Shown here: positions 7,502-14,700 of the stretch, piece after piece
Position numbering within the stretch: position 1 is the first letter of the stretch
How the letters are laid out: each line of letters opens with the position of its first letter
Made by a program: the position numbers and the translations under genes
Assembly: GCA_937871705.1 (NCBI GenBank)
Contig: CALMOO010000414.1
Location: 1-17,167 of the forward strand
Direction of reading: 5' to 3'
DNA: 17,167 bases
Origin: an uncultured Hymenobacter sp.
GTDB taxonomy: Bacteria; Bacteroidota; Bacteroidia; Cytophagales; Hymenobacteraceae
The notes under the pieces: model-generated
Told to the model about the DNA's origin: nothing
The model's input: the letters and a program-made list of their open reading frames with translations, nothing else
Database searches by the model: none

Positions 7502-8413
7502 ATGCTAATTTCCATGACCGGCTTTGGCCAGGCCACCCGCCAAACCGACCGCTACACCGCTACCGTTGAGCTGCGCTCGCTCAATTCCAAAACCCTGGAC
7601 CTCAGCCTGCGCCTACCCCGCTTTCTGCAAGCCTACGAGCTGGACATCCGCCAGCAGATTACCAAAGCACTGCTCCGCGGCAAAGTAAACTTCAGCCTCG
7701 ATTTTGCCCGCCCCGCTACGACGACTACTGCGTCTGTCCTCAACCGCGTGGCTCTGGTAGCTGCCTTCCACGAGCTACAGGCAGTGGCCCAAAGCCTGGG
7801 CTTACCCGCCAGCGAAGGCACTCTGCTGGCTGCGTTGCGTCTGCCGGGCGTCATTCCTAGCGCCGCCGAGCAGGCTCAAGCTGCCCAAGCCGAAGCTGGT
7901 ACCGCTGATGAGCCCACCTGGGCCGAATTGCAGCCCCTGCTAGCTGAAGCGCTGGCCGCCATGCAGCAGTTTCGCCACGACGAAGGCCAAACCCTGCAGC
8001 ACGAGATACTGGGCTACATCGCCACCATCCGGCAGCAGCTGGCCGCCGTTGAGTTGCACGACCCACAGCGCATTGCGCATGTGCGCCAGCGCCTCACTGC
8101 TCACCTAGCCGAACTCACGCAGCACGAGCAGTTTAACGCAACCCGTTTTGAGCAGGAAGTGCTCTATTATATAGAGAAGCTTGACATAGCCGAGGAAAAG
8201 GTGCGGCTGGCGGCCCATTTAAACTATTTCGAGCTAGCAATTCAGCAGCCCGATGAGGCTGTAGGTAAGAAACTAGGCTTCCTGGCGCAAGAAATCGGTC
8301 GGGAAATCAATACTATCGGTTCTAAAGCTAATGATGCCGCAGTGCAACATCTGGTAGTAGGTATGAAAGAGGAATTGGAAAAAATAAAGGAGCAGCTTAA
8401 TAACATTCTCTAG
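7502..8413 (+). CDS. yicC: YicC/YloC family endoribonuclease
   Basis: A 303-residue cytoplasmic protein close to the family length (about 290). The family is conserved across bacteria, and the E. coli member is reported to be an endoribonuclease that affects small-RNA stability. The N-terminal domain opens with the hallmark MLISMTGFGQA (1-11), followed by VELRSLNSKTLDLSLRLPRFL (about 22-42) and LLRGKVNFSLDF (about 57-68). The C-terminal DUF1732-type domain includes RFEQEVLYYIEKLDIAEEKVRLAAHLNYF and the conserved GKKLGFLAQEIGREINTIGSKAND ahead of a helical tail. The middle (about residues 110-150) is Ala- and Glu-rich and looks variable. The ATG at 7502 is chosen because MxxSMTGFG is the family's N-terminus. 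Guanylate kinase often follows yicC in bacteria but is absent here; an AT-rich gap follows instead, so the gene is probably monocistronic. Confidence 0.95.
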   Translation: MLISMTGFGQATRQTDRYTATVELRSLNSKTLDLSLRLPRFLQAYELDIRQQITKALLRGKVNFSLDFARPATTTTASVLNRVALVAAFHELQAVAQSLGLPASEGTLLAALRLPGVIPSAAEQAQAAQAEAGTADEPTWAELQPLLAEALAAMQQFRHDEGQTLQHEILGYIATIRQQLAAVELHDPQRIAHVRQRLTAHLAELTQHEQFNATRFEQEVLYYIEKLDIAEEKVRLAAHLNYFELAIQQPDEAVGKKLGFLAQEIGREINTIGSKANDAAVQHLVVGMKEELEKIKEQLNNIL

Positions 8414-8716
8414 CTGCCCGCAACCAAAGTCGAAAAAAAACACTGCATCTTTCAGGTTTAGGTTTGTATTTTTTAAATAAAATTCGCTTTCTGAAGCAAC
8501 TTGGCAGGCTTTTTTATTTAGGTTTTATAGTTGAATAAAATATGCATAATCTATTGTTAATAAGCAATATATCCCTTGCAATTGCTCTTGTTTTTAGGTC
8601 TAAAACGCCCTCTTTACTCTCCATAGATAGTTGAAACGGAATTAGGATTTTGTGTGTAATTTAGATTCCGCAAAGCAAGTACATCTATCGAATTTAATCA
8701 TTTACCTCTTCTAATC
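8414..8716. other. AT-rich intergenic region upstream of the exported-protein gene
   Basis: This 303-bp stretch is clearly more AT-rich than the genes on either side. It contains three related TTTAGGT-type words near 8457, 8517 and 8592. The first includes TAGGTTTG at 8459-8466, a perfect -7 box match (TAnnTTTG) but with no TTG at the right distance. A second weak promoter pairs TTG at 8631 with TAATTTAG at 8657-8664 (23-bp spacing, one -7 mismatch). TTTTAG-GT-CTAAAA at 8592-8605 is a small palindrome, and AGCAAT/ATTGCT (8563-8568 and 8581-8586) could form a short stem. No convincing yicC terminator and no ORF of note. Confidence 0.5.
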
Positions 8717-9259
8717 ATGAAATCACTCCTGCTAACCTTACTGGTTTCTATATCGGGCCTGCTGATGGCCGCCCGGCCAGCCTCTGAAATCGAGTTGGTG
8801 AAGAAGCGTGTGCTCAGCGAGCGTGTAGAGGTGCTGATTCCCAAGGGCTTCGAATTGATGACTGAGCAGCAGATGGATTTTACTTACTCGCATGCTAGTA
8901 GCCGGCCGAGCGTAGTTTTCACCAACAACAACTTGGTGACGCTGTCCTTCAACTATTCCGATAACGAGGCTGACCAAGGTATGGTAGACATGTATGCTGC
9001 CAACTTTACCAAGACCTATCATAAGCAGTATAAGCAAACTACTTGGTTTAGCGAAGGCGTGAAAGAAGTGTCGGGCCGCAAGGTTGGCTACCTCGAATTC
9101 ATGAAGCCTGAGATGGGCCACGAGGTGTATACGCTGGTGTTCTTCACCGACGTGCAGGGCAAACTGCTCATTTGCACTTTCAACTGCGCCGACCGCCAGA
9201 AGCCCGAGTGGGAGCCCCTGGCTAAGAAAATTTTGAACTCGCTGAAAGCGAACAGCTAA
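8717..9259 (+). CDS. Exported protein of unknown function
   Basis: I do not recognise a named family. The 180-residue product begins with a signal peptide, MKSLLLTLLVSISGLLMAA, with probable cleavage around residues 18-20, so it is likely periplasmic. The mature part shows alternating beta-strand stretches and one helix (VDMYAANFTKTYHKQYKQ). A segment VKEVSGRKVGYLEFMKPEMGHEVYTLVFFTDVQGKLLICTFNC follows, ending in a helix EPLAKKILNSLK. The layout of strand, amphipathic helix, strands and a final KKILNSLK-like helix recalls small PsbP/DUF1795-like folds often found as secreted stress or envelope proteins, but that is only a resemblance. It stands alone between the AT-rich gap and a strong terminator, so it is a single-gene transcript. 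The ATG at 8717 is supported by the signal peptide beginning directly there. Confidence 0.8.
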   Translation: MKSLLLTLLVSISGLLMAARPASEIELVKKRVLSERVEVLIPKGFELMTEQQMDFTYSHASSRPSVVFTNNNLVTLSFNYSDNEADQGMVDMYAANFTKTYHKQYKQTTWFSEGVKEVSGRKVGYLEFMKPEMGHEVYTLVFFTDVQGKLLICTFNCADRQKPEWEPLAKKILNSLKANS

Positions 9260-9342
9260 TTAAACCGCCAAAAGCGGAAAGTGGGGGATATCAGTGCTAC
9301 ATTATTAGTGAACTAACAAGTAATTATACTATCATTATCTTA

Positions 9343-9373
9343 AGAGCCCCGGCCGGTTATCGGTCGGGGCTCT
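9343..9373 (+). terminator. Bidirectional intrinsic terminator between convergent genes
   Basis: AGAGCCCCGGCC (9343-9354) pairs with GGTCGGGGCTCT (9362-9373) over 12 bp with one G-U pair and a 7-base loop. Reading plus, the tail is TTTGCTT. It lies 83 bp after the exported-protein stop and 39 bp from the stop of the VanZ-M28 gene on the other strand, so it can serve both. Confidence 0.85.
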
Positions 9374-9411
9374 TTGCTTGTGGATAGGGGGTAGGGCAGG
9401 ATAGCTGAAGC

Positions 9412-11133
9412 TTAGCGCGAGTGAGCACCCAACTCATCCAGAAAGCCACGCACCAGCCCAAAGGCGCCCGTGAAACCGGTCAGCGACAGCGCCGCTGGCT
9501 GGTCATTAATCTCGTGATAAGCATGGCTGCCGCCTAGTGTGTAAAGGAAAAAGGCCGGCACGCCTAGTTCAGAAAACGGATAGTGGTCGGAGTTGGCAGC
9601 GCGGCCTCGCGCTGTGAGGCGGGGTAGGAAGTGGTGCGCGTCGTTGAGAGCGGTGAGGCGCTGGTAGGCTGGCTCGTACACTTTGCCGTTCACAACGGTA
9701 GCGCCTTCCTCACCGGTGCCGAGCAGGTCGAGGTTGACTAGGAATTTGATGTTTTTCAGCGGTAGCAGCGGGTGCGCGACGAAGTAGCTGGAGCCAATTA
9801 GCCCTGCCTCTTCAGCCCCAAAGAGCAGGAACACGACCGAGCAAGCGGGCCGGTTTTCGGGGCGGACATAGTGGGCAGCTAGCTCCAGCAGCAGGGCCAC
9901 ACCGCTGGCATTGTCGTTGGCGCCGGGGAAGTAGACGTCTTTGCCCATCATGCCTAGATGGTCGTAGTGTGCCGAGATGACAAGGAAAGAATCAGGCTGG
10001 ATGCTGCCCCGGATGATGGCTGCAAGGTTTTGGGTGGGGTAGGCGTGCTTTAGCTGCGCGTCTATGCGCATATGAATGACATAGCCATCGCGCCAACGGT
10101 CGGCAAGTACTTCAAACCGAGGCTGCGGCGCCTGCTCATCGGCAAGCGAAGCGGTGAGTTTGGGTACTAGTGTCACCCAGGCATAGGCCGAATCCAGGTG
10201 TTGGCGCAGTGGCATTGGCAATGCGCGCAGGCGGGCTTGCTGCTTCTCGGTAATAAGCAACGTATGAAATTTTACTTCGCGGTGCAACCAGACACGAGCC
10301 GTATCGGCATTAGAAAAAATCAGCGAATCAAGACGTAATGGTTTAGCAAAGGTGGCTCCGTGAGTACCAGCCGAATTGGGCGCTGCGATGTAGTCGCGGC
10401 CAGGCTGTAAGGCTGGCCGCCCCGGCTGAAATAAGGGCTTATCACTGGCCTCAAGCTTCATTTCCCCCGGAAATGTATTCACATCCAACGTAAACGGCTG
10501 CGTGTAGTCCGGTGCCAGTGGCTGCAAACCCAGCTGGTGCAGCCGGCCACGCAGGTAAGCTGCCGCTAGGTGCTCGCCCTGCTGCACGTAGCCGCGGCCG
10601 TGCATTTTGGGCGAAGCCAGCACCTCGATGGTGCGCCGGGCGCGGGTCAGGTCAGGTTCTTGGGCGCGGAGGGGGTAGGCAAAAAAAAGGCTGCTACTCA
10701 AGAGTAGCAGCAGGATGAGCGAGGTCGCCAAGCGGCTTCGGTGCCACCAGCGCCAGCCGCCCCCTACGAGGAGCAGCGCCAGCGCCGCCCCGATACTGTC
10801 GCCGAGCAGGTCGGTCCATTCGGCGTGGCGGCCTAGGTGCATCACGTATTGGAGCACCTCGATGAGGGCACCAAACAGCACGCAGCCCAGCAGCACCACT
10901 GCGCCGGCCTGGCGGGCCAAGCTCGGCCAGCGAATTTGGCGCCGCAGCGAAAACCAACTCAGGGCGGCCAGTACGGCAAACACACCCGCGTGGGCGGCGG
11001 TATCAAACGAAAGCAGCTTCCACTCGGGCGTGCGCGGCATTTCGTTGGCCGGCGTCAGGGTGAGCACCAGCATGATGGCGGCCCACAGCAGGGGTAGGGC
11101 GGCGTAGGGCTTAGAAGTGGAGGAGGAAGGCAT
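9412..11133 (-). CDS. VanZ-like membrane domain fused to a periplasmic M28 zinc peptidase
   Basis: I choose the ATG at 11133 (573 residues). The TTG at 11160 is next to a terminator's T tract and adds only nine poorly conserved residues. Residues about 10-130 are a four-helix VanZ-like domain, with SFDTAAHAG (42-50), FGALIEVLQ (87-95) and HAEWTDLLGDSIGA (103-116). A fifth hydrophobic segment, residues about 135-157 ending YPLRAQ, looks like a signal peptide and would place the rest in the periplasm. The C-terminal domain is an M28-type metallopeptidase with all five expected zinc ligands: H389 (SAHYDH), D407 (GANDNASG), E442 with the catalytic Glu E441 (GAEEAG), D469 (VNLDLLG) and H540 (AYHEINDQP). 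Such enzymes are usually aminopeptidases or related exopeptidases. It lies downstream of gcvH but behind a strong terminator, so it probably has its own promoter. A TTG at 10731 could start the peptidase alone. Confidence 0.88.
   Translation of the reverse strand: MPSSSTSKPYAALPLLWAAIMLVLTLTPANEMPRTPEWKLLSFDTAAHAGVFAVLAALSWFSLRRQIRWPSLARQAGAVVLLGCVLFGALIEVLQYVMHLGRHAEWTDLLGDSIGAALALLLVGGGWRWWHRSRLATSLILLLLLSSSLFFAYPLRAQEPDLTRARRTIEVLASPKMHGRGYVQQGEHLAAAYLRGRLHQLGLQPLAPDYTQPFTLDVNTFPGEMKLEASDKPLFQPGRPALQPGRDYIAAPNSAGTHGATFAKPLRLDSLIFSNADTARVWLHREVKFHTLLITEKQQARLRALPMPLRQHLDSAYAWVTLVPKLTASLADEQAPQPRFEVLADRWRDGYVIHMRIDAQLKHAYPTQNLAAIIRGSIQPDSFLVISAHYDHLGMMGKDVYFPGANDNASGVALLLELAAHYVRPENRPACSVVFLLFGAEEAGLIGSSYFVAHPLLPLKNIKFLVNLDLLGTGEEGATVVNGKVYEPAYQRLTALNDAHHFLPRLTARGRAANSDHYPFSELGVPAFFLYTLGGSHAYHEINDQPAALSLTGFTGAFGLVRGFLDELGAHSR
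10681..10711 (-). terminator. Terminator-like hairpin with T8 tract inside the VanZ-M28 coding sequence
   Basis: On the minus strand GCTGCTACTC, TT, GAGTAGCAGC forms a perfect 10-bp inverted repeat (10690-10699 and 10702-10711). C and eight T follow (10681-10688), the layout of an intrinsic terminator. It lies within codons about 141-151 of the protein, in the signal-peptide-like helix between the VanZ and peptidase domains. The 2-base spacer means the closing pairs must open to make a loop. It may only reflect repeated Leu and Ser codons. Confidence 0.4.
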
Positions 11134-11158
11134 GGCGCTGGCCAAGAAATAAGGCGGC

Positions 11159-11201
11159 AAAAAAAGAACGTCATGCTGAAGCCGGTCCGAGCATGACGTT
11201 C
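11159..11201 (-). terminator. Intrinsic terminator of gcvH
   Basis: GAACGTCATGCT (11166-11177) and AGCATGACGTTC (11190-11201) form a perfect 12-bp stem with a 12-base loop. On the minus strand it is followed by seven T (11165-11159). It begins 28 bp after the gcvH stop and ends directly before the VanZ-M28 gene, separating the two transcripts. Confidence 0.88.
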
Positions 11202-11228
11202 CTAAACTAAGGAGGGGGTAGGGAACGG

Positions 11229-11609
11229 TTAGGCGCCGATTAATTCACCATACGCTTCTACCGAGAGCAGGCCTTCAATTTCGGCAGGATTTTGCACCGA
11301 CATCTTGATAATCCAGCCGTCGCCATACGGGTCAGCGTTCACGGTTTCGGGCGCGTCGGCCAGCTTGGTATTCACTTCGAGCACGGTGCCGCTGATGGGG
11401 CTGTACAAATCGGAAACTGTCTTGACGGCCTCTACCGTGCCAAATACGTCGTGCTGCGCAATGTCCTTGTCAAGCGTATCAATGTCAACGTACACGATAT
11501 CACCAAGTTCGCGCTGGGCGTGGTCGGTAATGCCGATGTACGCCACGTCGCCTTCAATGCGAATCCATTCGTGGTCCTTGGTATACTGTAGCGTGGCGGG
11601 GAGATTCAT
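11229..11609 (-). CDS. gcvH: Glycine cleavage system H protein
   Basis: A 126-residue cytoplasmic lipoyl carrier that shuttles the aminomethyl group from the P protein to the T protein and is reoxidised by the L protein during glycine breakdown. The sequence shows the family in order: LQYTKDHEWI (7-16), AYIGITDHAQRELGDIVYVDI (23-43), the lipoylation site GTVEAVKTVSDLYSPISG with lipoyl-lysine K63, and DPYGDGWIIKM (93-103). Length matches E. coli GcvH (129). The ATG at 11609 is chosen because the protein aligns from there; upstream in-frame codons belong to an inverted repeat and are not conserved-looking. The P, T and L genes are not in the window. It follows sprA on the same strand with a 129-bp gap; I recall this adjacency in other Bacteroidota. 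A -7-like box in the gap suggests its own promoter, and a perfect terminator follows. Confidence 0.97.
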   Translation of the reverse strand: MNLPATLQYTKDHEWIRIEGDVAYIGITDHAQRELGDIVYVDIDTLDKDIAQHDVFGTVEAVKTVSDLYSPISGTVLEVNTKLADAPETVNADPYGDGWIIKMSVQNPAEIEGLLSVEAYGELIGA

Positions 11610-11626
11610 TTTACAATAAGTGAATG

Positions 11627-11740
11627 AGTGAATGTGCGAGGGAGTAAGTTGGCAAGTAATCGCAAAAGTACAGCGCGGTGGTCTGTAGGCTCGTGCCAGC
11701 TTTTTTGTCACTTGCCAATTCTCTCCCTCGCGCATTCACT
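11627..11740. repeat. Long imperfect inverted repeat between sprA and gcvH
   Basis: Arms of 33 bases, 11627-11659 and 11708-11740, are inverted copies identical at 28 of 33 positions, around a 48-base spacer. The right arm runs into the sprA stop codon (11741-11739), and the left arm ends 17 bases before the gcvH ATG. There is no T tract after either arm, so it is not a usual terminator. It could be an RNA hairpin that stabilises the sprA 3' end or affects gcvH translation, or a small mobile-type repeat. Confidence 0.85.
11663..11670 (-). promoter_or_regulatory. Candidate -7 box for gcvH in the loop of the inverted repeat
   Basis: The minus strand reads TACTTTTG, a perfect match to the Bacteroidota -7 consensus TAnnTTTG, 53 bases before the gcvH ATG. 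No clear TTG lies about 20 bp upstream, so the promoter call is weak. If used, its transcript would carry only one arm of the inverted repeat and could not form the hairpin. Confidence 0.3.
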
Positions 11741-14700
11741 ATTGTAGGCTGTAGCGCAGCTGCAAGCCGCCCTCGGTGGTGGCGTTGCGGAAGGCATTGC
11801 TCACGCGGGGCTGCGTAATGGTTTGGGTAAAGTAAAACTGCAGGTTGAGCCGGGCGTTGAGCAGGTAGTCGATGGTGGGGCGCAGCTGCACCTGCAAAGC
11901 GCCGTTTGTAATCTGAGAAGTCGAGATGCCAGGGTCACCCGTGATGCCGCCGGTGGGGTTGTCAGCCAGAGCTGGCACGGGGTCAACTGAGTTGAGGATG
12001 CTGCGCTGAATAGTCGTGTTGTCGCGGATGCTCAGGTCGAGGCGGGCCGAAAGGTTGTTCTTGAGGGTGCGCTGCTCGCCGCCCACCCGGAAGGGCAGCT
12101 TGAAGCCAGTGGCCGCGTAGCCCATGCCAATAACCAGCTCCGTAGTGTGCAGCTCAGTTATTTGGGCATTGGTGGTGTTCAGGGCCACGGCGCGGCTGGT
12201 GTTGTACTGAATATTACCCGTCACGTTGTTCACCGTCTGGAAGTTAACCCCGATGAGCGGCGCCAGACTTTCCAAGATACTCACCTGCCCGATTACGTAG
12301 TACGGCACGTACTGGCCGGTGCTGTTTAGCAGGTAGGGGAGGTCAGGCGCGCTGGAGTAGCCAGTGGTGGTGGTGTAGCCGCCTAGCGTGTACACCGACG
12401 AGTACACGTGGTTAATCCGGAACGAGCGAAACACGTCGCGGATGCCTGGCAAGTCGGTTAACGTGTTGTATTCGAGCCGCCAGTTGGGCAGCGGAATCAC
12501 GCTAAATGGATTGAATTTCTTGGCCTCGTAGCCCTCCGACGACTTGCCGTGGTAGGCGTCCAAGAAGCTCTGAATCAACACTTCCTGCGAGTTGTAGCTG
12601 TACAGGCCCACCGTAGTCGTAGTGTTAGTCGAGCCCGTGCCAGTAGTTAACGTCCGGGCTGGGTTGGAAGCTTGCAGCTTTTCCTGTACAAAGCGCCGGT
12701 TTTGCACAAAGCGGTCGAAGGCTTTGCTAGTTTCCCCGTTGGCGCCCAAATCGCCAAACAGCGTCTGGATGGTGATGGTGCTGGCGCTGAACGACCCCGT
12801 GCCCAAGGCCTGTGGCAGCAGGTTCTGGACATTTTCGTTGTGCACCGCCTGCAAGTACCCGCTGGTCAGAAAAGCCGCCGAAGTCGTGTCGATGGTGCGG
12901 CGGTAGTAGGCCTCGTTGTTTTTGGTGCGCTGCCAGCGCGCATCCAGCTGAATGTTGAAGCCTCGGAAAGGCTCCAGCGTAGTGCGCGCCGTGATATTAT
13001 CGGTCAAAATAGAGCTCAGCGGCGTGTTCAGGTACTGGCTCGAATCGGTGTACCAATGGTTGCGCGTGGCCTTTTGGTAAAGCTGCTGCAGGCTCGACTG
13101 CTGGCCCAAGATGAACGGAATACCCGGTGCCAGATTGGCAAAGCTGCCCGAGCCATTGTCGGTCAGGCCAAAGAAGCGGGTATTGGGCAGGTAGCCCGGC
13201 AGCAGCGTGCCGTTAGAGTGTGCGTAGGTGAAGTTGATGGAGCGCGCCGTCATCACGGCGCGTAGGGCCGCTTTCACAAAACGCAACGGGTCTTTGCGAG
13301 CGGTATCCTTCACAGCCATTTGGGGACGGGTAGGGGCGGCGTTCGGCGCCAGCGGATTGGGCTGGGGGCGCGGTGCGGGCGGCGGCGCGTTGTTAATGAT
13401 GTTTAAGAACTTGACCTTGTTATACAATTTTACGAGGTCAATCTTGCCATCAGCGCTGATTTCGGCGTTGTTCTGCACCGTGTTGCCCAAGTTGAGCTTA
13501 ACCGTGGTGGTATCGGAAATGTCGGGGTTGGTGGGGTTGGCCCGCACGCGCAGGGCCGTGGAGGCCGCCTGCCAGCTGTAGCGGGCCGAGTAGCGCACGT
13601 TAGCCGAAATCCAGTCGGTGAGCGGAAACTTGTCGATGGGCAAGCGGTAGGTGGCCGCGATGGTCTGGTCGAAGTTGGTGGTGCGGCCGCCGCGCAGCAG
13701 GTTCTGGCGAATCATGGCCTGGTTGGCCTGCGCTTCGGCGCTGTTACCGATAGATTGGCCGACGCCTTCATCTACTACCCCCCGGTTATTGGCCGTATAG
13801 TCCAGGGCCAGCGCCTTGGTGATGTCCCAGCGCATGTCGTAGACGCGGTTGATGTAGAACGACTTATAGAACACGCCCGCGATGCCGGCCGTGCTGGGCA
13901 AGGTGCCGGGCTCAGTCACGCGCTGCAAAAACCGCTCGTTGTAGCGCCGGTCGAGGTCGGTGCGGAACGAGAAGCGGCTGGGCAGCGGCGAGAAGTTAAC
14001 TTCCTTGAAAATCTTGAGGTAAGGATTGTCGAGCGCCTTCACCGTGCTGAACGGCGTAATGCTGCGCGGCGCCGATTGGTACACGTAGGCCAGCGCCGCC
14101 GTGTACGAGCGGCTGTAGTCACGGGCCGTGTTGATGTCGGTGTGGGTGCGCTCCGTGATGGCGTAGCTAACGGCCACGTTCTCAATATCCCAGGGGTGCA
14201 CTTTGGTCTTGGTGGGGGCGCGTTCCTTGCGCACGTTTAGCACCGAGAGGCTGCGGCTGGTGGTGCGGTCTACCACCAGGTTGCGGTAGGCGGCCCGGTC
14301 AGCTTCCTTAAACTTTAGCAGGCTTTGGTCGAGCTTGGTATCTGGGTCGAGTGGGTCGTATTGGGGCGTGCTGGTTTGGGTGCTCGCCTGCAGCAGCACC
14401 GGCACCTTGAGGTGCAGTTGGGGGGGTAGGAACTTGTCGGCGGCTACGGTGGCGTTCAAGTCGCCGCGCAGCACGTCGCTGGTCGAGCGCTGCTGCGCCT
14501 TATCCTGCAAGCCTCCAAAGCCCACGCCGATAAAGGAGCCCGTAGCCGTAAGGTTGGCCAGGTCGGCCAGCTTCACGTTCAGGCGGGCGTTGGCGGCCCA
14601 GCCGCCCTGGTTTTCAAAGTCAAATACCCGGAACTCATCGGCCCACAAGCACAAGGTTTTGGAAGCCGTATTGCCAGCGTGCACCGGGTTCAAAATACCA

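Noticed and set aside
11610..11735. A 42-residue N-terminal extension of GcvH starting at 11735
   Set aside because: The extra codons are the inverted repeat between the genes, and GcvH proteins begin at the residue matching the ATG at 11609.
11610..11738. A glycine riboswitch ahead of gcvH
   Set aside because: The gap shows a simple long hairpin and none of the conserved aptamer cores I would expect, and it is short for a tandem glycine aptamer.
13320..13390. Proline-rich stretch in sprA as a sign of a frameshift
   Set aside because: The frame stays open on both sides with barrel-like sequence, and a Pro-rich loop in one frame fits a flexible loop of the translocon.
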